The notes: a model not told the origin generated them from the letters alone. Shown: positions 1 through 10,656, numbered from the stretch's first letter. The stretch: DNA of 25,279 nucleotides from Priapulus caudatus (GCF_000485595.1 NW_014577388.1:256741-282019), one strand, 5' to 3'. A program made the numbers and translations.

Positions 1-520
1 AAGACGTGGGTGGTAATTAGACAACAGCAATTGTGATGTGTTTGTTGAAATGTTATAGTCACAAGACAGAGAGATGGATTTCATGATTGGCTGATTGTTA
101 ATCAAAATATACTTCAAAATTTTGAGCGAGAAATTTGAATACCTCTCGACAAACTGAGATGATGATGACGCACGCACAAACACTGCGATAATAAATTTAA
201 TTGCAATTTTAGCAATAAATAGAAATTTATCATGGGTTTTCACTTTGCATTAATATACAATAACATCTTCTGTTACTAATTATGCAAAATCAACTCATCG
301 GCCACACACGCATGAGAAGTCGTCTAGCAGAAACGCTTGAAATCGGTTTAAACCACCAGGTGGCGAAAACTGCGATGGCGCCGCGCGGCCGGCGCGAAAC
401 AAGCGGTGCCAAAGTCCGCCCGCCGCGATCGATTAAGAACGAGTTTTCTATTCATCCCTCTTATCTGAATTTAATGAAACTGTAGAAAGCCAGAGAGCTT
501 TACGACCAGGGCGGTTCACC
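1..520. other. Unique non-coding block, AT-rich then CpG-rich
   Basis: Complex, non-repetitive sequence. The first 280 bp are AT-rich. From about 300 to 440 it becomes CpG-rich, with GC-rich words such as GATGGCGCCGCGCGGCC. The open frame at 282-485 has no recognisable domain and is treated as chance. In a hth intron such a block could be a conserved regulatory element, but only comparison between species can show that. Confidence 0.35.
353..366 (+). promoter_or_regulatory. CTCF-like binding site
   Basis: CCACCAGGTGGCGA matches 13 of 14 positions of the usual CTCF core CCASYAGRKGGCRS; the last base differs. The core is also self-complementary (CCACC-A-GGTGG). A second 13/14 match in the same orientation lies at 10113-10126. 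This is a motif match only. Confidence 0.35.
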
Positions 521-1300
521 TATGCTATAAGGCAGCGTGATAAGGCACCCCGATCACAGCCTAGCAACGGGTGCAGCCCAAAGCACACAGCCCCGCGCAC
601 GGTGAGATAACTCCTTCGCGTCGAGTGTGACCAGTAGTTTCTTACTGTTTGCATAATGGTAATTCATCAAAGTTGGTAGCTGAGTTGTAGACAAGTGGAA
701 GGATTAACGTATCAGTGATCAGCCACCGTGTTGCCCTTCGTGCGGCCAACAGCGGCGGTGGCGCTGCGTTCGTCATTCAGCGTTGCGCGCGCGGCTTACT
801 GGCGGCCGCCATCTTGATGAAATCTAATCGCCGAATTAATCGGTACAAAAATACCAGGAGAACCAACCACATCATCCGCGAAGTTGCGAACTGTGGCAGA
901 GCTGTCCACCTGCGTTTCGCTGAACAGTGACGCGGCAATAATTGATGGGAGAGGAACGGTTATTTTTGGGACGAGGGATCGGACCACGTCAAACCGGCTC
1001 TCTGCGTAGACATCGGCACCTATGTAAATGTGACTCTCGGAGCGATGTGCAATGATCTCGGATTCACAACCATGATTTTCTAACTACCCAGACATCCCCC
1101 TTGAAGAAAAAATCGGTTATGTTTAGACTCTACTAGGCTAATGTAAAATTATCCGAGAACCGAGAAATATTAAAAAGATTCGAAATAAAATTTCAAAAAT
1201 TTGGAAAATGCGATTGCATTTAACTTAGAACCATAAAATGGGATATCTTTTACCTGAGGCATTAGGAATGCCCCCCGTCCCCCTTGATAAACAAGAGCCG
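521..1300. other. Unique non-coding sequence
   Basis: No gene is recognised. Between 715 and 1000 the sequence is CpG-rich and complex (GGCGGCCGCCATCTTGATGA at about 802). From 1080 to 1250 it is AT-rich. The two overlapping open frames in this stretch have no familiar domains or splice structure. Confidence 0.4.
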
Positions 1301-1335
1301 ATCTTTGCAGCCGGTAAACAGCAGCGTCGCCGTTT

Positions 1336-1397
1336 GCGTTCGTGCGCGCGTTCGTGCGTGCGTGCGTACGTGCGTGCGTGCGCGCGCGTGTGCGTGA
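1336..1397. repeat. (CGTG)n microsatellite
   Basis: Imperfect CGTG/TGCG tetranucleotide run with alternating purine and pyrimidine, so it could adopt Z-DNA. From 1400 to 1800 the sequence is complex with no recognisable gene. Confidence 0.85.
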
Positions 1398-1917
1398 GTT
1401 GCATCGTTGTTAGTCAGCGACAGCTCAGCGAGCACTGCACATCGTGCGTGGGTTCTCGTACACGCGTCTATGGTCAGCCTATATCTTTCTTCGCCTTCCT
1501 TCTCTTCGCTTGTTCGCGTCAGTCTCCGCCGTCATCCCTGAATCGTATTTTGGTTCCTCGTCGTTGCTACAGCCAATTTGCTGTTACGTAAGTGAGAACA
1601 CGTGTAAACCCCGCGGCCCCTAGCCTCACAGCGACGAGCAAAACTACGACTGTCTATTTCACCGGAGCTATAACGAAATCGCACGCGTCGCAATGCACTA
1701 CTGCAATGTGCGGACAGCAGCACGAATCCGTATCCAGGATAATATAAAGACTACATCATGCTACTTGTGAAATTCGAATCGCTTCCGCCCGCCACTTCTG
1801 GAAAAATCGTTCTCTCTCTCTCTTGGCTGTCACCTCAGCCGGCCAGCGTACGAAAGCAGCGACACAAATAAACACTCCTTGTGTGAGTCCTGCGATCGCT
1901 CTCTCCCTTTTCTCTCT

Positions 1918-2060
1918 CATATATATATATATATATATTTATAGAGAGAGAGAGAAAATCTGACAATATATACATATATATATCAGGAGCGTATAATGAC
2001 AAATTTGTCATTATACGCTCCTGATATATATATATATAGGCCTATACATATATATATATC
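1918..2060. repeat. (TA)n microsatellite tract containing a palindrome
   Basis: A TA dinucleotide run is interrupted by a short GA run at 1944-1955 and by the palindrome at 1974-2033. It resumes on the other side to about 2060. The same association of (TA)n with a palindrome recurs at 15771 and 23547. Confidence 0.85.
1974..2033. repeat. Perfect 60-bp palindrome, MITE-like, in (TA)n
   Basis: Every base from 1974 to 2003 pairs with its mirror position in 2004-2033. The non-TA core has arms beginning ATCAGGAGCGTATAATGAC and is centred on AAATTT. Close relatives occur at 15771-15823 (same core, with a small loop) and at 23548-23589 (variant core). Three copies in similar surroundings suggest a tiny non-autonomous mobile element that inserts into TA. 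Confidence 0.8.
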
Positions 2061-2245
2061 GTTTTCAGTCTGACTCTCTTTCTCCCATCCCCACCCTTCT
2101 CTCTCTCGCTCTCTCTCTCTCTCGTTCTCTTCTTCCTATCTCCGCATCTCTCTTCCTCCTCCTCCTCTTCCTCCTGCTCCTCCTCCTCCTCCCTCTCCAT
2201 CTCCCTCAACCCTCCTCCTGCCCCTCTCTCTCTCTATCATCTAAT
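2060..2245. repeat. Pyrimidine-rich tract, (CT)n and (CCT)n
   Basis: CT-dominated strand with TCTC and CCTCCT runs. It is the mirror in strand of the GA tracts elsewhere. No coding potential. The following stretch (2255-2430) is complex and CpG-rich, ending CGGCCGCTCTAATTTG, with no recognisable gene. Confidence 0.8.
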
Positions 2246-2554
2246 GCGCTGTATCGGCGGCCGTGTGTACGAGCGTTACAGGGGGAAGCCGGTAGATCTG
2301 TCGTCGGCGCGTCGCAGCTGCCGCACCGGCCCACTCCGTGTAGCTCCAGCCTTCCCGGCCGCTTCTCGGCGGCCGCTCTAATTTGTATCACATGAGCCGC
2401 GCCGTCGGATCATCAGCGCAACCAGCTCCAGATGCTTCGCCGCGCTGTTACTGTCACAGCGTTTCGGGGTAATGATCACTGCTCGCCGGCTAGTCTCTAC
2501 ATGCATCCCCCGCTGGCGCAGCGCCACGCACACGGACTCACGAGTGAGGAGGAA

Positions 2555-3085
2555 TCAGCAGCAGTGACGACAACAGCAGCAACAGTGACGACAACAATAA
2601 CAACATCAGCAGCAGCAACAACAACCGCAGCAGCGGCGGCGACAGGAGCAACAGCGGCGGCAGCAGCAGTAACAACAACAGCAGCAGCGGCGGCAGTAGC
2701 AGTAGCAGTAGCAGTAGCAGTAGCAGTAGCAGTAGCAGTAGCAGTAGCAGTAGCAGTAGCTGTAGCAGTGGCAGCAGCAGTAGCAGCAACACTAGCAGTA
2801 GCAACGGCGATAGCAGTAGCAGTAGTAGTAGCAGCAGCGGTAGCCGTAGCAGAAGCAGAAGCAGCAGCAGCGGTAGCCGTAGCAGAAGCAGAAGCAGCAG
2901 CAGCGGCGGCGGCGGCGGCGGCGGCAGCAGTAGGAGCAGCAGTGGCGGCGGCAGAAAAAGCAATAGCAGTCGCGGTAGCGGTAGCGGTAGCAGTAGCATT
3001 AATAGTAGTAGTAGCAGTATTAATTAAGCAACAGCAACAATAACTAACATGATAAGCAGCACGTGTAACACTAGTAGCAGAATAA
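2555..3085. repeat. Triplet-repeat block: CAG/CAA/CGG and (AGCAGT)n
   Basis: About 500 bp of three-base periodic sequence: CAGCAA, AACAGC and GCGGCG runs, plus a nearly pure hexamer AGCAGT from about 2696 to 2760. All frames translate to homopolymer-like Ala/Val, Leu/Pro or Ser strings on both strands, the hallmark of repeat DNA rather than a gene. In the sense of hth this is GCT/ACT repeat deep in an intron. Confidence 0.85.
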
Positions 3086-3137
3086 GTAGTAGCAGAAGAT
3101 GTTTCGTATTCTCCAGCCACTTACTCTCACCTCTTTC

Positions 3138-3138
3138 A

Positions 3139-3169
<31 letters not shown>

Positions 3170-3260
3170 TATATATATATATATATATATTAAATAAATA
3201 AATAAATAAATATATATATATATATAATAATTATTCATAATATAATTATATACTATCACT
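3138..3260. repeat. (AAAT)n and (AT)n microsatellite
   Basis: Two AAATA/AAAT runs each followed by AT dinucleotide runs, then AT-rich unique sequence to about 3320. Confidence 0.9.
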
Positions 3261-3890
3261 AGTCACAAATTATTACACATTATTTGATATTTGATATATA
3301 AACAAATAATAAATAACGTATTTAATGAAAAAGGTGAGAGCGAGTGGCTGAGAAGTACAAATATAGCGTACACAGATTGCGTATATGTGACTTATTTCCT
3401 TTTACGTTAGCCATTTGTTTAATGGTTGTTACTGCTTCAACTGTACATCGCGACTTCAAACACTTTTTCCCGCCATGATTATCAGCGGAGTCTTATTATT
3501 CTTTGTCGTTCTGCCGGCTATACTTTGATCGCCAAGTTCTCTTTGATATTTGCCTACAAATTCCCAAGCATTTGCCATCGCCCCGCTTTCTTATTTCTCC
3601 GTCTTAGCATATCTGCTGTTCGTGCCCCGCGCGCACACCCCATTTCACTTTTCTCCTCTTTCTTTGCGCACAATGCGGGCATAATATTTCGACCCATAAT
3701 TTTCTTCGTGCCCAATATATGTCCGCCCCGGCACAGGCAATATCGCGATGACAGACGCGTCGACCATACAAACGACAACACTGTAAAGGCCTGCACCCGC
3801 CGACCAGCCCTGACACAAAACAAATGCAAATATTATTTTGCATATTGTGTTACCAGCGCAGCGCTCGATATCACACACGGATATTAATAT
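3261..3890. other. Unique non-coding sequence
   Basis: Complex sequence of moderate GC. Several overlapping open frames exist on both strands but none gives a recognisable domain. No splice-bounded candidate was seen. Confidence 0.4.
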
Positions 3891-4045
3891 AAGTAAATAT
3901 ATATATATTATAATATAGCTATAATATATATTATATATATATATAACAACCTGGGCGCCCCCGCGGCAGCAGCATTGCATATATATGTGTGTGGTGTTGT
4001 GTGATGTGGTGTGGTGCTGTGGTGTTGTTGTGTGTCGTGCTGCCT
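3888..4045. repeat. AT repeat followed by GT-rich repeat
   Basis: ATATATATTATAATATAG-type repeat to about 3944, a short GC-rich spacer, then imperfect GTGTGGTGT repeats from 3985 to 4040. Confidence 0.75.
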
Positions 4046-4600
4046 GTGCGTGTTACATGTAAGGCGTGGCGGCCGGCGTGCTGCGTTTACGCTTGTGTAG
4101 CAGCAAAGAGTGTGTACGTTTCTTCGCTTACGCGCGTCTCTCAAGTCCCGCGCCTCGCATCTCTAACCTGTTTATCCCGCCCGCTGAGCGGGGCTTTCCA
4201 TAGTGCGAATGTCAACAGAAGCCAAGGCTGAAAGTCGACACGGAGCTTTAGACCGCAACCACGGCCAAGCGCAGCACATACACGAGACAACACCTACAGC
4301 AGTAAGAGATAATGTGTGTGCTCCCCACGCCACGCCCGAAAACGACGATCATTCTCATCCAGCGCAATGTTTAACGGGGGCCGTTGAACGCGCAATGTCG
4401 TATGTATATATAACAGAGGCGGGACGTGTGCGAGTGTGCCGGCGCAAATAGATGATCTACAAATATTTAAGCGGATTTGGTCAGTGGCAGTGTATAGATA
4501 CCCGCAAATATATGCGCGCTGTGTGCAAGTGTGCAGGCAGAGATAGCTTCCCACAAACATAGGGAAGATACGGTATTCTTAGCGGCAAGGACCACGTCGC
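4046..4600. other. Unique non-coding sequence
   Basis: Complex sequence without an identifiable gene. The small open frames have no familiar motif. Confidence 0.35.
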
Positions 4601-4860
4601 GCTTCTCCCTCTCACCACTTCCTCCTCTCTCATCCTCTTCCTCTCTCTCTCCACTCTTCCTCAACCTCCTCTCTCTCTTCTACTCACTCTCAATCTCTCT
4701 CCTCTGCTGGTTGTGATGTGTGTGTGTGTAGCCGGGTCCCTAGTATCGTAGTCCGATGCGCGTGCGCGTGCGCGGCTGCGCGTAGCGTCGTGTGCGGCGC
4801 GTGTTGCGCGCGCGCGCCGTGTGTGTTGTGGTGTGTGTGTGTGTGGTGCGTGTGATGCTG
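4600..4860. repeat. CT-rich tract and GT/CG-rich tract
   Basis: Pyrimidine-rich (CTCTCT, CCTCTT) from 4600 to 4705, then GTGTGT and GCGCGTGCGCG runs from 4715 to 4860. The alternating purine-pyrimidine part could form Z-DNA. Overlapping open frames here are low-complexity translations. Confidence 0.75.
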
Positions 4861-7415
4861 CGTGTCTGTAGATGCCGAGAAGACAACCATCATAGACGCC
4901 GAATAACCCCACACATCTACAGTCACGCAGCACAGACATGCAGGAAACGGGCTGGATCCCTCGCCTCCCGCACGGCATCGTGCGCGCACTCGCGCCGCAT
5001 GTTACAAACGTACGGGCGGCGCAAGATCACAAGCACCACACAACTGCGACATCGACCAAGCTACAACCTCGCATTCACTAAATCAGCGCTCCAATTTTAA
5101 CTTGGTCATACTAAAGCGAAACCACGCGAGCGACGAACGTTGACAGCTCGTAGCGAATAACGCGCGCGCACGGAACACCCGAGCGCGTGCTATAAAAACG
5201 ATATCCACACCACGCCAACACACAAACAACCACACCCGAGAAAACGGACGAAGCTAAAGGCAGGCAAGGATAGCCCAGCCTCCGTCCACTCTCGTAATTC
5301 TCTGGTGTACTATACTAGCATCTACACATCTACCACACCGACCACTCTCATCTACTGCTGACCGGCCTGCTGCGATGCCGTCGCGCGTGCGTGCCTGTCG
5401 CCTGGAGTGCTAACAGAAGCCGCGGCGTGCGTGTGAATATCGGCCGGCGGGGTCGCGGTAGACCTGCTCGTCAGAGGCGCAAGGCACGTGACACGCGTAA
5501 CAGTGAGACGGCCACCCGTTTGGCATGCGCGGGGAGCGGGTGTTAGCGAGTCGCGTGCGTCGACGGCGTTAGCCGGTGTGTCTTGTTAACGTCTCCCGCA
5601 TCGCGTCTCAAAGTGCCGTGCGTGCAGTCGCTAGTCGTCTTCGATTCCGCGCTTGACCTGATTGTGTATTTCTCGTTGGTCGTTCGCTGCCCCGCTTCTC
5701 CATGTGTTCGTGCCGTCAATGGTGAACCCAGTCCTATCTAGCCGAGCTCCCGCGGCTGCCTAATATGCTTTATCCTTGTGTCAATATGGCTGCGCTCACC
5801 TAGCAACTAATCCCAGTCTAGCAGCAGCCCCAGCAATCAGCAGAACAGCCCAGCTTCTCAATATTGAGCAGTAGCGCCCAACATCAGCTACAGCACACGC
5901 TGTTGGCGCGCTCCGCCGGTCGCAAGGCCGCACGAGCCTCAACGAACGCTGCCAGCGCACGCCACCCAGCGCGTGCCAGTCGCTCCGCCGTCTGAGTTAG
6001 TCCTAAAGCCAAACAGGCCTCCCAACCTGTTCTATCGCACACCACCGTCGACACAGTCACGCGCCACTAATTCACCAGCCACACCGATCCAGGCCCTGCC
6101 CTCTGAATGACTGACTCTTCAAGAGAATGGCCTGATCTCTGAACACGCCTGTTACCTTTATCCGATCTGGCTCTCCGTTTCGAGCGTTTACTGGCTAGAT
6201 GCTGGCCCCTGAATCAGAGAGCAATGACATAACGCATAGGAGGACGGAACCACTACTACGAGGACGTAGAGCACATGTAGGAGGGCATGCCATGAGGAGA
6301 ATGGGACAATAGAAGTGATGAGAAAGGTACAGATGTGATAGGTACGGAGAGAGTAGAATGAGGTACCGAGAGGAGAAAGTGAGAAAGAGTATGGTCATGC
6401 GTGTGTGTTGCCATGCGATGCACTCACACGACGTAACTCAATCTACGAGCGAGAGCAAATATCATCATCGGCCCCTTCGTCAGTTACTACCTATCGCAGT
6501 CCACTAACCTCAACCACTGTCTCATCCTGCCTCCCGACACCTCACCAGGTCTTCCAATCGTCCTCGTACAACGTCCGCACATCGTCCTGCTCCCTACTCC
6601 CTATTATTGCAACCAGGCGCGTATCTCTCACCCACCATCAATACTTGCAGTATCCACGACAAGATAAGTCCAGGCACACTGTTCCGTGCTATGATGAGAA
6701 GCAGTTGCATCACCTCACCCTAGCCGAGACCACGCCCGCTAAAACCCACTTAACCCTCACCACGTACTACACGAGATATCTCATCACGCAGTTCTACCGA
6801 AGTTCGTCGATCGCCCGCCACACACAATACGCCATCAATGTTATTATCGTCATCGTCATCCACGTCATCGTCATCCCACCAGCCCCCGTCATCCCATCGC
6901 CATCCGTCACATTTATCCTCCAACTTACCAACAGAAGGACGCTCAGAACTCATTAGGAGGACGTTGTCAACAGCATTATGAGTAGTCATAACATAATCAG
7001 TCTGAATTCTCATGACGTTTGAAGTAAAGAGTCATTCGAAAGTAATGACGTTTTGACGATAGTCATAACTACTTGTGTCGTTACGGCCCCATCCCGGTAC
7101 CATTCCTGTCCCGACGGCCCCAAGATTTACCGACCACCCCCTGACCATCGGCCACTTCAAATTCCCACCAATGAGCCGAGGCCAACCTGCATGCCGCCAC
7201 CCCCTGGTCCCCCAACGAACACAATCACACCGCAAAACATCACCCCGGGAGCGAGACACAACCACCCATCTCACCCTCCTTCCTCCACAGACCCTTTTGT
7301 CCCCCTGAAATAAGACTGAAATGTCCTTCAGAGCTTATTTCTATTTGAATTACATTGCAAGAAAGGATTCTTCTTCTTAGCACCTAGGCCTACCCTCGCG
7401 CACACCGCTATATAA
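4861..7415. other. Long unique non-coding stretch
   Basis: About 2.5 kb of mostly non-repetitive sequence, strongly CpG-rich between 5100 and 6000. The longest open frame (6405-6956, plus strand) is rich in Ser, Thr and Pro with no recognisable domain and no start or splice context that stands out, so I do not call it. A TATA-like word lies at 5191-5198. From 6230 to 6600 the word GAGGACG or its complement recurs, without a clear period. Confidence 0.4.
5191..5198 (+). promoter_or_regulatory. TATA-like element (weak candidate)
   Basis: TATAAAAA follows a CpG-rich stretch and is followed by complex CA-rich sequence. It could be a TATA box for a plus-strand transcript starting near 5220, antisense to hth. 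No coding exon follows that I can recognise, and such words occur by chance. Confidence 0.15.
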
Positions 7416-7417
7416 CC

Positions 7418-7505
7418 CGCTTATCTCTCTCTCTCTTCATCTCTCTCTCTCTCTCTCGCTCTTCTCATCATATATAGTATAATATAACTATACTAATATA
7501 TGCAC
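7418..7505. repeat. (CT)n and AT-rich microsatellite
   Basis: TCTC runs from 7424 to 7460 followed by TATATAGTATAATATAACTA to about 7500. From 7505 to 8160 the sequence is complex with no recognisable gene. Confidence 0.75.
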
Positions 7506-8164
7506 CTCATTGATGAACTCTAAATCGGATCCTCCTACTCTCTCGCAGTTGATGCTGGCATAGACATCGGTATAGAATGATATAGCAGCTAGTCTAGGAC
7601 ATTGCTGCAAGCATCTTACCTGTACCGTGCAGCTGGAGATCCAACCAACGAAACCAAACCGCAACCAAAGACCTTAGGATGCGGTAAACAATCATTCAAC
7701 ATTTCTACGCAGCGCAGTTCGTCAGGAAATCAGCAGCGAAAGATAGAGAATAGCAGAGACAGGAGGGCTATCAGGACACGGGAAAGGAAGATATTACAGA
7801 AAGAGAATGGCGAAAACATTCACGTCTAATACCAATGGCATCACTCGTTTCTACACAGAAAAACCTTATTAACCGCGCCACTAATACCTTAACGTGCATT
7901 AAACCCGTATACCAACAACACACGCACACACATTTACGCACGATCCTACGCATCACCCTCACACAACGGCGCGCATGTCGCCCAATACCATTGCACATGG
8001 ATACATACCCCCTAATGGCAACATGAGCCCAGTGCCTTCCCGTCCCGATACAATGAATAGCTCCTATGCTCCCGCACACACCCCACGGCTCTGGGATACG
8101 CGCATGAAACCGACTCCAACCCAACGCCCACAACTCTGCCGCCCACACCACCCTAACCTAACAC

Positions 8165-8193
8165 CCTCTCTGCTTCCCTCTCCTCCCTCTCTC

Positions 8194-8225
<32 letters not shown>

Positions 8226-8230
8226 CTACC
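8165..8230. repeat. (CT)n microsatellite
   Basis: Nearly pure CT run with CCCTCT interruptions. Confidence 0.85.
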
Positions 8231-8281
8231 TGTACCGGTCCATCTATCGCAAAGTAGGACATCATCCTTGACGACATGCCA

Positions 8282-8410
8282 CGAGCAGACGACGGAAATC
8301 ACAGCCAAAACAGACGAGAGAAGTCGCACCCAAGACAGACGAGAAAGGTCGCAGCCAAGCAGACGAGAGAGGTCACAAACCAAGCAGACGAGCGAGGTCG
8401 CAGACACAGG
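8282..8410. repeat. Five-unit 25-bp tandem repeat
   Basis: Successive diverged units of about 25 bp, each of the form AGCAGACGAGAGAGGTCGCA, at about 8282, 8308, 8333, 8358 and 8383. The unit is not a multiple of three, so the translation changes from copy to copy and coding is unlikely. Confidence 0.8.
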
Positions 8411-8609
8411 CGGACGACGTCAACAATGGAGCAGCCGGCGTGAACAATAGCACAGCACTTCGGCGAGGCGACGATAACCGCGCCACCGAACGTCGGAAAT
8501 CCTCCCGCGTTTAGCAAAAAAAACAAGAGAACGCCCGCAATGGTCGCACCGGTTAAGGTCGCACGGCGGAAGTGTTGCTCGTGACTGACTGGTGCTGCGC
8601 TCTCTCCAA

Positions 8610-8660
8610 ACTAGCTCCCTCTCTCTCTCGCTTTCTCTCCTTCCCTCTCGCCCTCTCTAT
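8610..8660. repeat. (CT)n tract
   Basis: CTCTCTCTCTCG and CCTTCCCTCTCG run, opposite in strand to the GA tract that begins at 8780. Confidence 0.75.
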
Positions 8661-8777
8661 GTAGCCACTCGACGGTGGTTTCTGAGTGCCTGTCACGACC
8701 AGCTGCTAACCGTGAGCCGTCTCTTCGAGCCGCAGAGCGTGGATCAGCACCGCCGCAACAACAATCCACGCTGCCGC

Positions 8778-9045
8778 CACCGCGAGAGAGAGGGGGAGTG
8801 ATGGAGAGAGTGAGGGAGAGGGAGAGAGAGAGTGGGAGTGAGGCCGAAAGAGTGAGAGAGAGGGAGGGAGGGAGAGGGAGAGAGGGGAAGGGAGAGAGCG
8901 AGAAGAGAGAGAGCGAGGGAGTAAGGGTGTGAGAGAGAGGGAGTGAGAAGAGAGAGGAGGGAGAGAGAGAGGAAGAAAGAGATGGCGAAAGAAAGAGAGA
9001 GAGAGAGCGCGAGAGAGAGGGAGTGAGAGAAAGAGAGAAGTAAGG
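8778..9045. repeat. Polypurine (GA)n/(GGA)n tract, about 265 bp
   Basis: GAGAGAGAGGGA-type sequence with few pyrimidine interruptions and extensive mirror symmetry. Such tracts can form triplex (H-DNA). In the sense of hth it is a long polypyrimidine run. Long Leu/Ser and Arg/Glu frames across it are repeat artefacts. Confidence 0.85.
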
Positions 9046-9218
9046 CAAGCCAAGATAAGCCAGGCCTAGTATGGCACAAGGCCAGCCACGTGTCTCCTCG
9101 TATAAGTCGATTGCAAAGCTTTGTAGCCCGGGCCCCGCCGACTCCCGCTACCGGCAGCAAATCTCACCGCCGGTCAAGTGCCTCTTACGCGAATTTCGAA
9201 TCAATTAACGGCAGCCAG

Positions 9219-9277
9219 CGATGAGAGAGAGAACGAGAGAGAGGGGGAGAAGGGGAGAGCGAGAGAGCGAGAGAGAA
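9219..9277. repeat. (GA)n tract
   Basis: GAGAGAGAACGAGAGAGAGG followed by further GA repeats. A further purine-rich stretch lies at 9366-9415, then a short CGCACGCACG run at about 9428-9465. Confidence 0.8.
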
Positions 9278-9559
9278 TGGCGGTGCAAATGCGCACTAAT
9301 AGCCTGTTTTGTTTCAGCACAAAAGCGAAGCGCAAACAAAGGAAGCTGCTCGGCCCATCGCGCACGGGCGGAGGAACGGGAGGGAGAGGAGGGAGGAGGG
9401 GACGAGGGAGAGATATTGCTTCATATATACACGCACGCTCGCACGCACGTACCCGCGTGCACTCGTACGCACCGAGACCGGAGGCTAATGCGAGGAATTA
9501 CGAGAGGAAATCTCAGCGTAAATTTAAAACTAGTAATTGGTAGCTGTTCAACTCGGCCC

Positions 9560-9800
9560 TAGCGTGTGCCATACAATGATAACATGGCCCCGTGCGCGCG
9601 CGTGTGTATGTAGGTAGGTGCGTACGTATATACGCTCAGCGTGCACAGACAGCAAGGCGAGGCTTCATTTGATTGAAGGCAAGGCTATATCATCGAATCT
9701 CGACCTTCACCCTGAATCTAGTCGATGACATTATCCATCCACGTTCCCACCTCGGCTTCAGACTAATACGCTTTTTATCCCCCATATAACCTCACTCGTT
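9560..9800. other. Unique non-coding sequence
   Basis: Short CG/TA-rich start (9590-9640), then complex sequence with no gene recognised. Confidence 0.35.
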
Positions 9801-10340
9801 TTTACCAACGTATTTTTTTCTCGGTGTTAAACTAGGGCGGTTTTAAGCAATGCAATTTCGCGCTCTATTTTTTCTAAACGACAACGATTTCAAACTAGCG
9901 ACGCGCGCGCGCTCGGCGACGACCGCAGCGCCACCGAGCGGCGACGCGCTAACGAACACATCAGAGGAGGGGATTCGTCGAACCGTGAGTCGTACACACT
10001 CCATTGTCCTGCCACTTCCAAAGCGCCGCCCGTGTTAATGCCGGCTCTATTAGAGCGGGGCTGGCCAAATTTAGGCGCCATCATTGGCATTAGAGCGCGT
10101 CGGTTGACGATGACAGTAGGTGGCGGGCTCGCCGCGTGCCTTGCCCCGCGCACGGCGGCTCTAATTAGCGAGTGCGGAGGAGGGGGCAGGCCGCTCTCAG
10201 CGCCGCTAACCAAGTGTGAGAAGATCTGATTTAGTCTGTCACGCCGCGTTGCGTCACGGCCGCAGAGAGCGAGCGCGTGGCGCCGAGAGCTGTTGTGTTA
10301 TAGATATCGGCTGCCGCGCGTACGCCGTCACCAAGCCGCC
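9800..10340. other. Unique CpG-rich block, candidate regulatory element
   Basis: About 500 bp of complex sequence between repeat tracts. It contains a 13-bp palindrome GCTCTATTAGAGC (10044-10056), a related GCATTAGAGCG (about 10088), GGCTCTAATTAGCGAG (about 10157) with a homeodomain-type TAATTA core, and a CTCF-like site at 10113-10126. Open frames on both strands give no familiar protein. It resembles an intronic cis-regulatory element, but that is inference. Confidence 0.35.
10113..10126 (+). promoter_or_regulatory. CTCF-like binding site
   Basis: ACAGTAGGTGGCGG matches 13 of 14 positions of CCASYAGRKGGCRS; only the first base differs. It has the same orientation as the site at 353-366. 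Confidence 0.35.
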
Positions 10341-10374
10341 TCCTGCAGAACCGATATCAGGTGCCCGCGGACAC

Positions 10375-10445
10375 AAGCACGCACGCACGCGTACCCACTC
10401 GCACATGCGCGCACATACGCACGCACACATATATCAACATATATC
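10375..10445. repeat. (CGCA)n and ATATC repeats
   Basis: CACGCACGCACGCGTACCCA-type repeat followed by ATATCAACATATATCATATC. From 10446 to 10600 there are loose ATAACACATAA repeats. Confidence 0.75.
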
Positions 10446-10607
10446 ATATCATATCACATCGTAACGCAAGTTCACACAAGACATAGGATCACATAACACA
10501 TAAAATCACATAACATATAACACAAAAGAGACGCATAACACGTGACGTAAGACGCAGCAGCACGATAACACTCATCGACTGTTAGCTATAGCTCCACAGA
10601 CACGCGA

Positions 10608-10609
10608 CC

Positions 10610-10656
<47 letters not shown>

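Noticed and set aside
2432-3043. Long Ala/Val-rich open frame on plus, and Leu or Ala/Thr frames on minus
   Set aside because: They are translations of the CAG/CGG/AGCAGT repeat; all frames are homopolymer-like and no unique protein sequence or start context exists.
6405-6956. 183-residue Ser/Thr/Pro frame on plus
   Set aside because: No known domain, low-complexity composition, and no splice or promoter evidence.
8611-9160. Ser/Leu/Pro-rich minus-strand frames
   Set aside because: They follow the GA/CT tract; three overlapping frames all look alike.
9919-9935. Third CTCF-like site (CGCCACCGAGCGGCG)
   Set aside because: It lacks the CTRSTGG half of the core on the reverse strand.
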